64,000 nucleotides of DNA, taken from contig JABAKD010000010.1 of assembly GCA_012845835.1 (NCBI GenBank), positions 17,991,204-18,055,203 on the forward strand. The letters run 5' to 3'. Shown in pieces: positions 1 through 12,007 of this stretch (position 1 is the first letter of the stretch; each line of letters begins with the position of its first letter). The notes beneath the pieces were generated by a model. It searched no databases and was not told the origin of the DNA. It saw only the letters and a list, made by a program, of their open reading frames with translations. The DNA comes from Undaria pinnatifida (Eukaryota > Sar > Phaeophyceae > Laminariales > Alariaceae). Position numbers and translations under genes: made by a program.

Positions 1-296
1 TCTTTGTCGATTTCTTATCATTATTGGCGTTGAGCTATGGGAAGCTCAAGGAGACAGGAAAGGAGAAGGAGTGAGAGCATGGGGCTGGGCTGAGGCTCAC
101 AGAGTTCGCTTCACCCTCCAGCATTGCTGCTGTGCTCTCTTCTGGACCTTTACCTATGGAACGTACAAGGAACGTTTTCCTAGGTGTTCTATATTCTCAT
201 GAGCGCTTAACGCGCTTACTTCTACCTATCCTGCCCAGAGGAGGAACGTTCCATTACCAAGAACGCTTTTGTGGTATAAGCTAGCTAGGTTCTATG
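1..296 (-). repeat. Element 1 3' LTR, partial at window edge
   Basis: This segment matches 12729-13016 with scattered substitutions and a small indel near 230. Position 1 corresponds to about 12729, so roughly 80 bp of this LTR lie outside the window. Both copies end with the same GCTAGCTAG and then diverge. I see no clear polypurine tract next to it, so the internal boundary is approximate. Confidence 0.6.
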
Positions 297-399
297 GGTT
301 GTCCGCTTCACTCAGAATATTCCGTTCAAGAGAATCTTCTTGTGGCCAATAGACTATAACTATGCGGGCTATCTTACCGAATTTATTGCCAGCTATACT

Positions 400-580
400 G
401 ACACTCTATTACATTAGCCCATCCTGAATAGCAATATATGCAGACCTCAAGACGGTCAAAAGGTGACGACAAAGTTCATCCTGAAAGACCGGAAAAGGGG
501 GTCGAAGATGCGGCTATTTCCGAAACAAAGGCATGAGGCTATAGATTGCCTTCCATCTCGTAATGAGGCCAAAACGCCAA
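400..580 (+). repeat. Dispersed repeat family, copy 1
   Basis: A stretch containing ATTAGCCCA, then GGGGGTCGAAGATGCGGC, then TCGTAATGAGGCC recurs in the same order at about 22460-22625. Shorter matches to the central motif lie at 14826-14915 and, inverted, near 50932-50955. It looks like an old interspersed repeat; its class is unknown. Confidence 0.6.
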
Positions 581-1959
581 GGATAGGGCCATTCAATAAT
601 AAAGCAGATCGCTGAAAGAAAGACCATAGGAAGATAGAGGAAGACAGAAACCCAGAATTGGGCAACCTAAGTAAAGCAATCAAAGCTGGAAACGAAAAAG
701 GAAACCTGAAGACTAAGCGAAGGTAGCTAAGAAAGACAGAAATCGAGGCGAAGAAAAAGGGAAAAACAGAAACATATTACCGGAGCGATCTATGTGGGAC
801 CCAGGGAGGAGCGAACGGGGAGTCGTTCGCCGTACAGGGTCGGTTACTCGAAAGCTCAACATCACCCAAATTGGAAAGTATATACCTCCGGGAGGCATTA
901 CGCGTAGCCGCGTGGCCAAGGCCCGAAGAAAATGGAAAATAGCACGTAGGCAAAAAGAACGAGGCTAAGTTGTCGTAAGGCTGGCTAAAAATAAGAGGCT
1001 GCTAGGACCACTTGGTCGAGCAAACAACGTGGCGCCTTGGGAGGCCTGTTTGCGCTGGGAACAAAACCGGCAAACGTAGCAAGGTAACTCAACCAACACG
1101 AACAGAAAGTCAGGGTAGCCAAAGAGGTACGCGAGTGGATCGACCTAATTCGTCCAAAACAAGAAAAAATGTCAGCAGCGCTGAGCGACGGGGTTAGCCG
1201 AAACAATGCCTACAGGGGGCCGACTGACGCGTCATATAGTGCAGAATGGCAACGCAAAGTGTACACAAAAAAAAAACAAAAACGAAAAGACATAAGAAAG
1301 GGAGAACATAATTACCGCCGTGATTGGGAAGTTCACGGGAACCTGAGCACAGTTCCAGGGGATCAACCGTGGCAGGAATATGATTACCGATAATCCGGCG
1401 GCCTTGCGGGGCGGCAAAAGCTACCGTGACCCAAACACGAAGAAAACACGAGAAAACAAAGAAAGGATGGCAGGTATTTCGGTGGTCTTGCGAGTTTGCG
1501 AGGCTACCGAGGCCCTACTTGGCAAAGCGCGCAGAAAACCGATCAAACCTAGAGCTCGGCGATGCCGTCAGGACAAAGCGGCACCGGCGGCGGTCAGGAT
1601 ACAACACAAAGGTCAAGCGCCGAGGGGCAAAATTACCGAGCATCGGCGGAGGAATCGTGAAGTACAAACACAAAAGAAAAGAAAAACAGATGACCACGGT
1701 TCGGGAGCCTGAACGAAACGAGACTAGCGAAGGCCGAAGTGGTAGAGAGAAAACGAAAATAATATATATAAAAAAAGGGGGAGGGGGAGGAACACTTTAA
1801 CACACCCTAGGTACGAGACGGTTCTGGTTCGATAGCCATCTCAGAGTGGCGCAAAGGAAGACCAGGTCATCAGACGGACGTACCAAAAAGACTGCATACT
1901 GCCGAAAATTATAAATACCTCTCTACCACCACGAGTTGTCAGCCGTCACGGAGTGGGAC

Positions 1960-2330
1960 AGGCGGAATCGATGGTGGTGAGAAACTCAGACAAACGCTGG
2001 TATGAAGAACAACGAAAAGCGGAGGTATTACGAGGGACACCACTATGTCAAAACCAAATCCAAAACCTGATAACAATTGTAGGCTAACCATGAGACGACA
2101 TGACGAAGAACCACTCTAGGTCGGAAGGATGACCGCGATAATACCACTAAAGTTACTGCGGGTTAAAGGCTGACTATAAAGAATCATTCCCAATGCTACT
2201 GTAGGTGAAAGACCTAACCATGAGGTGGTACTTTCAAAACTGTTGTAGAAGGCTGACCGTGACGATCTAATCCCAAAACTACTGTAGAATCATCAAAAAC
2301 AGATAAACACACGAAACTAACCAAGGGAGG
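1960..2330. repeat. Diverged short tandem repeat
   Basis: Phrases such as AAACTACTGTAG, GCTGACCATGA and AATCCCAAAACT recur about every 55-70 bp, four to five times, with many substitutions. It lies in the non-coding 3' part of element 1. Confidence 0.45.
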
Positions 2331-2389
2331 GAGTTGGAACGGTAGGGGCACCGCGGGAAGCATCAGAGTTCCGTAGCACCCACGGGATA

Positions 2390-4019
2390 GGCTCCCATGC
2401 CCATGGCGTTGAAGGCACTATGATCCGGCGACGGCGTTCCGGGCCGTAGTGTATCGAGCTGGCTGGAGGTCGATCTTGATCGGGCCGGGATCGCCCAGGA
2501 ACCTGATGATGTGGGAACTACCCGGGGAAGGGTCCGGGGGGGTTTGCGAAGAGACGTTCGGTGGCGCGCGGTGAGCGATCTTGCCTAGCCACCAGAGGCC
2601 GTCACGTGCCTTGTATCAGACGTGTGCCCCGGAGGGGAGGGTGGAGTTGCTGAAACTGCGAAGCCAAAGGTCGCGGGGGACCAGGGCGTAGCCGGGGGCG
2701 AGGAAGAGTTGACCTTGAGATCGGGAGAGCTTGCGGTGTACGGGGCCGTTGCGCACCTGGCGGTAGAGGCGGTTGGTCTGCCGGTGTTGTGTCGGCTTTC
2801 CGGACCAGTAGAGTAAGATATGGCACCTGAAGTGTTGGGGGTAGAGCTCGCGTTCCCCCGAGGGGCTGAGGAGTTCGGTTCAGTGGGTCTCGCATAGGAC
2901 GGCGATGACCCCGCCGCGGCCGCGGACGAGTTGGTGGCCGGTGAACTGCTCAACCTCGAGACGCTCTGGTGGTGGTGTGACGTCGTCGAGAATGACGTGG
3001 TAGGGGGGGGACTTAGCAGCGGAAGCTGTGAGGACGTATGTTGTGAGTTCCGCCGGTAGGTGCTTGGGTATGTCGCTGGTGTCGTCGGGTTTGTGGCAGG
3101 GCTTGCATCGTTTGACGGAGACGCGTGGTTTGGAGTCCCGTCCCGGAAGGTCTGAAAGTAGATCGAGGAAGAGCAGCTTGTCTTGTAGGGGGCGATTGTC
3201 GTGGGTGTCGGAGGCGGCAGTCGGGCCTACCGCGAGGATCTTGAACGGTCCGTTCCAGTGCAACGAGAGCTTCGTCTTCAGAACGGTTGCGTCGATGCCC
3301 TTCTTGGCACCCTGACGGATTGTGAAGGCGGAGTTGTAGACCGAGGCCCAGCCGCCAACGGAGAAAGGGGGGAAGGCAAGGAGGGCGGCCATGATGGGTG
3401 CGTTGCGGCGTTGTAGACGCGAGACGGTGAGTCGGTGGAGCTCGCGGACGAGGGAGTAGGCGCGTTGTTGCCGGTCGGTGGCAAGGTTGATGTAGACCAG
3501 GTGGTCGCGATCCAGGCTGTGGTGACCGCCGATGTTTTCGGGTTCGAAGACCGAGAGCGGGAGGCGTGGTAGGCGGCCGATGTGGATCTCGTTGGGCGCC
3601 AGTCCGGTGGCGACGTTGACAGAGTTGTTGTAGGCCGCCGACACGTGCGGCAGTAGCACGTCCCAGTCGGTTTGCTCCTCGTTGCCAACCATGGAGAGCA
3701 TCTGGGCCAGTACATGGTTGACCCGCTCGACGTTGCCGTTGGTGCAGGGGTGACATGCGCTGGTGTTGACCTTGCGGATGCCAACGCGGTCGTAGACGAT
3801 GGTCGCCAGCTTGGAGGTGAATTGTTGACCATTGTCGGAGAGAAGCGTCACTGGGCATCCCCAGAGAGAGATGTACTCGTTGAGCAGGATGTCGGCAGTT
3901 CCGGCGGCCGTGAAGTTCTCTGCAGAGACAGCGAACATGTCGGCCCGGCGGCTGAAACGGTCGGTAAATAACAGGATGTGCACGTTCCCGCGCGGTGTGA
4001 GAGGTAGGGGCTCGACTTA
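2390..4019 (-). pseudogene. Element 1 integrase core, chromodomain and C-terminal extension
   Basis: This is the second half of the integrase plus downstream domains. The DDE triad is visible as Asp in FTDRFSRRADMF, Asp in LLSDNGQQF and Glu in NGNVERVNHVL. After a linker comes the chromodomain (LEVEQFTGHQLVRGRGGV), then an extension containing DGLWWLGKIA and FLGDPGPIK, which matches the intact extension of element 2. Breaks: an in-frame TAA at 4017-4019 replaces the Tyr of the YFGPLP motif seen in element 2; a TGA at about 2877-2879 replaces the Trp of the chromodomain HWAGL motif; another stop lies in the extension near 2620. Integrase would insert the cDNA, and the chromodomain would target chromatin. 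Confidence 0.88.
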
Positions 4020-5830
4020 GTCGACGCTGACGGTGATACCAGGGCCGTTGGGTATAGGTAGGGAGAGGGCCGGCCAGCGAATGGTGTGTCGGGAGGTCTT
4101 CTGCGCCTGGCAGTGAAGGCAGCGACGGATCCACCAGCCGGCGGAGACGTTCATGCCGATCCACCAGTAAAACCGTGCCAGCATGCGAACCGTCCGGGTA
4201 ACTCCAAGGTGTAGGGAGGTGTCGGCGTGGCATGTGTTCAGCACCCAGGGGCGCATCAGCATTGGAACGTAGACGCGGGGGGAATAGGGTGCGGGTGGCG
4301 GGAGGCTGGTCCCGGGTTGGGATGTGGGCGTACGTAGGACCAGGAGGGCAGTTTCTTCGTCAGTGCGGTGGAGTCTGCCTTTGGCGGCGAGAGCGAGGAC
4401 GTCGGAGAGTAATGGGCGCTGGGCCAAGGGGATGAAATCTAAGAGGTCAGCCGGCGGCGGAGAAGGGGAGTCCAACGATAGGAAGCGGATGGCGGCGTAG
4501 CACACGGGCTCTGTGCGTTGTTCGCGCGCCCAGTCTCTGTAGGTGCAGCGCTCAACGCGGGCGAGGAGGTGGGGGTCATTGTTGAGGTCGACAACAGGAT
4601 CCGGGAGCAGAAGCGCCAGTGTTGATGGGGATGTCGGAGAAGTCGTCAAAGGAGGGGCCGGCCTTGATGGGGTTGGTGCGGATGACGCGGGCGGCGTGGG
4701 GGCGGCAGCTGGAGACGTTGTCATCGGAGGAAGCCTTGGCTGGACCCCGGCCGGGGGCGTGGGTTGTCGACGGGTGGATGTAGGTGTTTTGGATACGGTT
4801 GTTTTCGGACGGCGTCCGAACCCATAGTCTGCGGTACGTCGGGGGGTTCCCGCGGCAGCGGCGGTGCGATGGCGGGTCCGTGAAGAGATCAGACCCGAAG
4901 GCGGTGGTTCCGTGGCGCCAATGGTGGACAGCGGGGAGACGACGGGTGGCCTGCAAGCCGAGCCAGAGGGAGCGCCGGTGTTCACGGCGGCATTTTCAGG
5001 GCTGACGAGCGGCCTGGCGGTGGAGTCGCGGGTCGAAATGGGCCCGACGAAGTTGTTGGAGGTGCCGTGGTGCTCTATGCGTGATCCCAGTCGGCGGAAG
5101 TCACCATAGTCGTCGGTGGTGAAGGGAAGAGGTTGGATTGTTGGAATGGGTCTTGAAGGGGGGGATACGAGCCCACCCAAGCCGATGCCCGGTGTAGGCG
5201 GCTCGTCCGGTGCGGAGCCGCAGGGGCGGATGAGGTAGATGCCAACAGTGTCGGGGCCAGTGAGACGGTTACGTCCGGTGCGGTCGGCGTCGGTGGCTGG
5301 TTGTGGTAGGCGTGAGAGGAAGTCGGCGTTGCCGTTGGCCGTACCTTTGCGGTACTTCAGTGTGTAGTTGTAAGCCGACAGGAACTCGAGCCAGCGCCGG
5401 ACGCGAGCATTGTGCTCGCCAACCTTGGCGATGTTCTCGAGTGCCTTGTGGTCCGAATATATGTGGAAACGGGTGGACCACAGATGCCCGCCAAGTCGCT
5501 TGATTGCCCAGACGATGCTGCCAGCCTCGAGGTTGAGGGGTGTCCATGAACGTTCGCAGTCCCGGGTGGCACGACTGACGCAGACGATTGGGCGGACGGA
5601 GCCGTCAGGTTGTTCCTGCTCGAGAGTCGCTCCAAAGCCGTCGATGCTAGCGTCGCAGTAGAGACGGAAAGGGCGGGAGTTGTCGGCGACGGCGTCCCAG
5701 TCGGAGTAGACGAGGATCGGTGGCTCGGTAAGTTCGTGGAGGACGGCTCGGATGGTGGCTTCCATGGCGGGGGTGAAGTCGAAGGTGGCGCCTTGCTTGA
5801 GTAGAGCGTTGATGGGACGAAGACGTCTGG
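4017..5830 (-). pseudogene. Element 1 RNase H, linker and integrase N-terminus
   Basis: The RNase H domain shows its acidic residues in YCDASIDGFGATLEQEQ, LNLEAGSIVWAI, IYSDHKALENIA and GNADFLSRL. RNase H removes RNA from the RNA/cDNA hybrid. A Pro/Ser/Thr-rich linker of about 230 residues follows, then the HHCC zinc module of integrase (CHADTSLHLG with CLHCQAQKT). The frame is open from about 5830 to the stop at 4017 and is shifted relative to the RT frame upstream, so a frameshift lies near 5830-6060. Confidence 0.87.
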
Positions 5831-6060
5831 AAAAAGGTTTGGTAGGACCTTGCCGTAGTAGTTGATGCCTTCGAGGAGTGATCGCACCTGTTTCCTGTCG
5901 GTGGGCATGGGAAGTTTGGTGAGGGCGGCGACCTTGTCGGAGGTGGGGCTGTAGCCGCCAGCGGAGATGGTGTGCCCCAGGAAGTCGGCGGTTGTGGCGC
6001 CAATTTGGCCTTGGAGGAAGAAAGGTTGAGGTGGTGCTTACGGAGGCGACCAAAAAGGGC

Positions 6061-7356
6061 TCAGATGTTGGCGACGTGGTCGGTGGGGTCGGGGTCGAAG
6101 ACGATGATGTCGTCGAGGTACGCGGCGACGCGTTTCAAGCCTTTGATGACCTCGCCAATGACCTTAACGAACCAACTGGGGGGGGCACTGCTGCCTTGCA
6201 GCGTCACAAGCCACTCTAAGAGCCGGTCTGGCGTGCAAAACCCCGTCAAAAGGATGGTATCCTTGTCGATGGTGATTTGGTGGAACGAGGAGACCAAGTC
6301 GAAGAGGGAGAAAATGCGTCCTTTTCCTAAAGAATCGAGGACCTCGTCAACGCGGGGGATGGGAAGCTGTCCGAGGGAGCTGATGGCGTTCAGCTTCTTA
6401 TAGTTGATGGGGATGCGGACATCGCCGTCCTTCTTTGGGATGGCGACCATGGGGCTGGAGTAAGGTGAGGTCGAATGCTAGATCAAGCCGGCGGCCAGGT
6501 ACTGGTCGAGGACGGCGTCGGCCTTTTTGGCAAGGATGGGGTTGATTCTGTAGGGTCGGGAGGTAACTGGTTCGCTGTGCGGAGGTACGGAGATCTTGAA
6601 CGGCATCAATGAGCACGAGCCGAAGTCGGTCTTAGAGGCGGAGAAGACGTCCGGAAACTCGCAGAGGACATCTCCCAGGCTGTCTATCACCGATGGAGAC
6701 CATCCGGAACCGTGGAGGTCGAAGATGATGTCGCGCAGATGCGGCGGCAGACGGTCCCAGAGGTTGAGGAAGCTAGTTCGTTGATCGGCGTCGAGGCGTG
6801 CAAGGAGTTGTGGGCATAGGGCTGTCGGTGGGTCGTGGGGATCGGCTGGTGGGGGGTTTTCGCTGGCCACAGGGATGTTGTCGTGTAGGGCATGTACGCC
6901 CGGCGTAGGCGGAGGGGCTGGGGGGTCCAAGGAGGGGTGCCCAAGGGTGGCTAGTGGTACTTGCATCAGCGGGGATAGGGAGGTTCCGAGGAGGTCGCCT
7001 GGTTCGAGATCGATTGATCCTGACAATGGGATAGTCTGGTGTCCGTCGGAAACGAAAATTACCTTGTCGGTGAGAAGGTCTTCGCGGGGGAGCATGTTGA
7101 CCATGTACTGCCCGGTAAACGCCGGGGCGCCTGGCTGGCGCACGGGGTTGACCGAGGAGGAAAGCGAAATAACTTTCATGCCGGCGAACCGGAGGTGGTA
7201 GACGTCGTCGGTGTATCGGTCGTCGGGAATGAAGGCGGAGGCCCCGTTGGGGTCGTGGTGGTGCAGAGAAAGTGCGCCACGGGTCGGTTGGGGGGGCTGG
7301 TGTGGCAGCTGGGGCTGTCGCGGGAGCGTGGTATACGAGCGTCGCTCGAAGCGCAT
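6061..7356 (-). pseudogene. Element 1 reverse transcriptase with upstream linker
   Basis: The first ~200 residues are a Pro-rich connector after the protease. RT then begins with SRPYRINPILAKKADAV. Recognisable blocks include VAIPKKDGDVRIPINYKKLN, FSLFDLVSSFHQI (first catalytic Asp in FDL) and AAYLDDIIVF (the YxDD box, as YLDD). RT copies the element RNA into cDNA. An in-frame TAG at about 6478-6480 separates the first RT block from the rest. A TGA at 6061-6063 ends the frame just after the palm, so no functional polymerase can be made from this copy. Confidence 0.88.
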
Positions 7357-7450
7357 TTCGCCCCAAGAGGATGGGGTGCTGCATAGTTCCTGCAGGAACG
7401 ACGCAAGCCCATACTGCCAGGGCGGCGGTGGGAGTTTGGTGGTGCTTAAA

Positions 7451-8695
7451 CTAGATGCTTAAGCGGATGGAAACGGAGGTGGAGAGGGGAGTCGAGGTTC
7501 CGAAACCTCCCCATGAACGAGGTGAATTTTGTCGTTCGCACTCATCCGTTGCTGACCGGGACGCCTTCAGTTGTTCCACGGCGGCGGCGGTGATGAACGA
7601 CTGAGGGGAGCCTGTTACGAGCAGCGCCACGAGTTTGCATCGTTTGGCGGCAGTAGGGCCGCTGTGGACTAGCGCTTCGGTCGTGAACGACGCGTCGCCG
7701 ATAGTTAGGATGCCGCTTGTAAGGTACGGTCCATGTTCTGGTATCGTGGGCGCGGTGGTAGCGGGGTATAGGTTGGTTGCGCCGTCGACGGTGGAGATCT
7801 GAACGAAGTGGCAGCTGGGGAAGGCGTCCGGAGTGGAGGGTGGCAGAAGGAGTCCAAGCGGGGTACCCGGCGTTTGTTGAAGGGGGGAGGGGCTTGTCTC
7901 GTGGATGCCATCGGCGGTGGGGAAGACCCGGCTGGAACTATCGCCGGTGGGGAAGACCCGGCTGGAGTCGGTGAGGGCGGGCGTTGGCTCAGCGGAGCAG
8001 GGGAGGAGGGCGCTTGTGGCGTGGAGGCTCGAGCGAAGGCGTTCGCAGACGCCCATAAGTGCCCGGCCTAGCAGGTTCCCACCGCGCCAGCGCGCCCTTT
8101 CGCAGGTGAACGGGTGGTCGGCTCTGTAGCCGATGCCCCAGATGAGGTCGTACGGGCTGGCCTCAGCGATGTGCTTTTCGCCAGTTGCCTCGAGCGCTCG
8201 TTGTAGGTCCGGGTTCTGGCTAAACTTGCAGAAGTTGGTGTTGAGGACGATATCGTAGCGGTGTTGCTCCCACTACTCCTGGTCGAAGCCGGACACGGTG
8301 CGTCTAAGAGATATTTTGGCGACGGGGTCAGGGGTGGTTCGGATGCGAAGCTCTGTCGCCGTGTCACCGAAGAGCGCAGTCTTCTGTGCCATCATCATCT
8401 GTTCGGCGCAGTTGTACGTGACGCCCTCGTACTCGATGTCGCACAAATACCACTGTGAGAAGGCGGACGAGGAGTTCCAGAAAAAATGGAAAGAATCCGG
8501 GGGGTCCGCGGTGTCATGTGCTAGCGAGGGCGAGTCGTCGGACGGGTGTTGCGGGGGTGGGGGTCGGCGATTGTTGGTGATGTCACCGTGTGGCGTTGTC
8601 GGGGGTAGAGTCAGGTCCGATCGGGCGGTGCTGACTTGAACGCCCAAGGTCGCGGGGAAATTGCTCGCCAAAGCCGAGGTACTGGGAGGGTCCAC
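7451..8695 (-). pseudogene. Element 1 NADAR domain fused to retropepsin
   Basis: From about 8510 to 8040 the translation matches the NADAR/YbiA (DUF1768) family across its full length. The blocks are FFWNSSSAFSQWY, TYNCAEQMMMAQKTALFGD, SLRRTVSGFDQE, CKFSQNPDLQRALEATGEK, IAEASPYDLIWGIGYR and GGNLLGRALMGV. One in-frame TAG at about 8264-8266, just before WEQHRYDIV, is its only break. NADAR proteins act on ADP-ribose-type N-glycosidic bonds, and characterised members remove ADP-ribose from guanine in DNA. A retropepsin follows at about 7540-7760, where TGSPQSFI is present but the catalytic Asp is replaced by Val (LLVTGS). The same domain order occurs in element 2, so the fusion belongs to the element family and is not a chance insertion. 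Confidence 0.85.
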
Positions 8696-8699
8696 GCGG

Positions 8700-9550
8700 T
8701 GGCGCGTACGCTGGGCGGGGATACCCTGAGATGTCCTGTCTTCAGGCGTTTGGAGAGCAGGGCTGTACTCTCTAGGGCATGCAGATCATGTGGCCCGAGT
8801 ACACGCAATGCGTGAAGCCGGCGAGGATGACGGAGCAGGGTGCTCAGAGCATATCCTGGTCGACTGTGATCGCGAGTCTTTCGTCTGTAGGACGGGGCTG
8901 TCCCTCGAGCTCAGGGGCAGTGGTGCTGTCAACACCGTGGCAGCGAATGGGGATCCGTCGTTCGCGGGCCCAACGTTGCCACTGAAAAGGCGCACGTCCT
9001 GTGACGAGCGGGTGAGCAGTGGGCAATCTGGGGCCGAGGCGGGCTCAGGGGGCGACGGTCCGGTAGGCGGAACAGCCGTTTCGTGTGAACCGGAACCGCT
9101 GGTAGTCGTAATCGTCGAGACTTCGCCCAGGTTAGCAATGTCTGGAATCTCAGCGATAGTCGGCAGGTAGCACTGCACATCGCGGGAAGGCGTCGAGTGG
9201 AGCATCCCAGTAGGGCTCGACGTCTTGGCCTCCTCCCGCCTACACCTCAAGGCAATCACTGGAACAAGAGCATCAGTGCTTGCACAAGTGGTTGGAGATT
9301 GGGCTGGGATAGGGGGGGTGGGTAGGGGGGCAGGGGCAGGGAGGCGTGACGCGCGTGGTGTACTCGGGCGTCTTGAGACCCGGTGTTCGCAGTAAGTGCT
9401 GTTGGCGGAGATGCTGCAGTTGCTCCACCACCGGCTCTTCAGTTGGTGCGAAAGGTGCCAGGTAGTCTTTGGTTGGGGTTGGTGGCGTTTTTGTTGCCGA
9501 TCCGCATGTTCGACGGGGCGGCGGCTGCGGGGGCATTGGTGGCCGGGTTG
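8700..9550 (-). other. Element 1 linker between Gag zinc knuckle and NADAR
   Basis: The minus strand keeps an open, Pro/Ser/Thr-rich frame through 8786-9259 with no recognisable fold. The corresponding part of element 2 is filled by ~230 bp tandem repeats. It probably encodes a disordered spacer between Gag and the NADAR-protease segment. Confidence 0.45.
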
Positions 9551-9557
9551 TGTACCG

Positions 9558-12007
9558 TCAGGGCTGTCGACTGCGTTGCGGCTGCGGCGCGCCGTTGTTG
9601 AAATTGCTGCCCTTGCGACTGTCGGTTGCCATTGTCGTAGGAGCGGCCGTTGTTGTGGCGTCCGTTGTTGGAGCGTCCGTTGTTGCCCCGGTGTTGGTTG
9701 GAGTAGTCGTGGTTGTGGCGTTTGTTGTTGTTGGCGCCCCGGTTGTTGTTGTGGTAAGTGCCCCGACGGTTGTCGTTACGATGGGTGTAGCGGTTGGAGT
9801 TTCAGTCGACGTTATGCTCCTACTGGCCCCGGCGGTAAGAACGCATCCGTTGTTGCCATTGACGTAGGCGTGGCCACCATCGTTTAGCTGGCCAAGCGCA
9901 GGGTTGAGAATGCCGGATATGTTGAGGAAGTCCTGAGGGCAGGTCTTCATGCTGTGATCCGTACTGTTACAGTTAAGGCAGTGTCCGCCGTGAGCACGTA
10001 GAGCGTGAACGCGGGCCGAGCTCGTGAGGAGCGAGATGAGCAGCAGAGAGTCCTGCGTACTAAACGTTGTCGTGACCATCTACACCTCCTCGTAGTGTCG
10101 GAGAGACCAGTCGGATTCGTCCTCGCAGAATGGGTCGCGGTCGGCCTCGGCTATGTTTATGATCAACGGGTTGGACGCGGAACCCATTGCGCGAGTGCCG
10201 GGGCCACGCGTGTTGGTGTGTCGCGCAGGGGGTGGTGGCGAAGAGGAGTACGTGACATGCCCGCCTGAAGAGGTCACATGGAATCCTTGGCAGTTGATAG
10301 CCAGCGTCTTGTTCGTCGCCAGTACCTCGAAAGCCGCCCACATGTCTGCAACCGTGGCGAACGGCTGCGGGACCGTCATGAGGTGCCCAGGGTAGAGATT
10401 TGGCATCAGTGGCACGTACTGACTGCTGGTGACCCCGCGTACGATCTCGACGACCATATTGTCACTGGGCTTACAAATCTGTTCTGTGCCCTGTGCGATC
10501 GAGACACGCTCCTTGAACGCTCGCAGGGACGTGGAGAAGTCTGTTGAGCTCCGTACGCCGAAGGAGTGCAGCTGTTGGAAGGCGCGTCCCTGGTCGCCGT
10601 CGTCGACGTGGTTGGTTAGGAGCTGCAGTAGCTGCTTGAAAGCCGACGGTCCGGTTCCGTCGGTGCCGAGTTCCTGACAACTTGGGCTAAGAAATCGTCG
10701 ATGAGGCGGGTTAGGGGAGACGCCATGACCTGCGGATACCCGAGAGCCTTTCGGAAGCATTAATGGAGACTTCTGTGCCATCCCTTAACCCAGGGGGGTG
10801 TGTCGAATAATTGTTTTCCAGACTCGTCGCTGATCGTGAGGATCTTCCTCATCGCCAGTTTGACGCTACCTAGGAACATGCCCAGGTAGACGGCGGCATC
10901 GCTGTTGGCCGGGAAGGGTAGGCGTACGAGTGGTGTCAACTTCCGCATGTCCACCACCTCGTACTGGCGCGTAACGGCATGATGTTCGTCGTCCATCATA
11001 GGTCCCGATCGGGCTGGCGTTGTCCTGGTGGACGGGGTGGGGACCGTCGCCGGCGTGGGCGTGTTCGTGGTGGGCTGGGGCGGCGTCGCCGCCGTGGGTG
11101 CGGCCGTCGTGGGGGGGGGGAATGAGGCGTGCAGTGGCGTCGGGACGGTACTCTGTCTGGTTCCACACGTAGCCGCGGCCGGAGTTGTTGTGGAAAGTGA
11201 CGAAGGGCGAGTACCAGGGTGTTGGTGGCTCTGATGAGCTCGTCGGATGCGCTAGTGGTGCCGGCACGGGTTTGGACGAACGCGACCGATGGGTCGCTAT
11301 CGGGGGCGAATAAACCCCACAGGCGGTGCGCCGCCGATGAGACATCAGAGAAAGCTGCTCCGCGTGTTCTCTGCATGCAGCGGAGTGTATGGTCGCAGAA
11401 ATCGCAATCGATAGCCTCGCGCGGTAAAACCGTCGGTCGTGAGGATGCCAAGGGGGTGGGGGGGGGCAAGGGCTGGGCAGGCGGTGGCACCTGGTAGGTT
11501 GTGGTAACCGGCTGGGCCGGCGGCGGCAGCTGGAAAGTAGTGGCTCCAGGCGTCACGGCGGGCGCATGGGTTGGCGGTACCTGCAGTGGCTGTGTACGCA
11601 AGGTCACAGGCACTGAGGATTGCGGGGGGGGGGGGGAGCGGCTGCGGTTGGACCGGAGTGGCCGCGGTCGCAGCTGTCGCCGTATATGACGGCGAGAAGG
11701 GGTTTGTGGAAAGGGTTGGGGATGGGGGAAGCCTAAGCAAGAGTTCGGCGCTCTCCTTAAGCTGGAGAAACAGTTGTTTGTGGTGGGCTTGCAGGGCTGC
11801 GCGGCGTTCGCGAAAGACCACGCGGTGGCCCTGGGCGTTCCCCGGGTCCGAGATTGGGCTTGCAGGATCCTGCGATGTGGTTTCAGGTTTTACGGTGGGC
11901 TCCCGCCCGGCACTGGAGGTGCTTGCTCCTAGGGGAGGGACGCCCGGAGTGGCCTTGGGGAGCGTCAAATCGCTCAGAATGGATTCCACGTTCGGGATGT
12001 TGTCCAT
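9558..12007 (-). pseudogene. Element 1 gag
   Basis: I place the start at the ATG at 12007 (MDNIPNVESILSDL). The N-terminal part has a basic, Gln-rich helical stretch (RERRAALQAHHKQLFLQLKE) followed by Pro/Thr-rich sequence. The capsid-like part lies at about 10300-10680 and includes FKQLLQLLTNHVDDGDQGRA and FQQLHSFGV; element 2 has the same block at 42990-43100. A CX2CX4HX4C zinc knuckle (CLNCNSTDHSMKTC) lies near 9944-9985 and is followed by LNPALGQLNDGG, also shared. At least three frame changes break it. Gag would form the particle that packages the element RNA. Confidence 0.8.

Larger units (their letters stand above)
297..2390. other. Element 1 3' non-coding region
   Basis: About 2.1 kb separates the end of the pol-like coding region from the LTR-like repeat. 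It is rich in purine runs on the plus strand, and only short frames with no recognisable domain occur in it. It holds a dispersed-repeat copy at about 400-580 and a diverged short tandem repeat at about 1960-2330. I see no gene. Confidence 0.5.

Noticed and set aside
8780..9170. Plus-strand frames over element 1 (for example around 8790-9170, 9396-9887, 11571-12146) as genes
   Set aside because: They are antisense shadows of the minus-strand gag and NADAR region, favoured by its GC-rich third positions.
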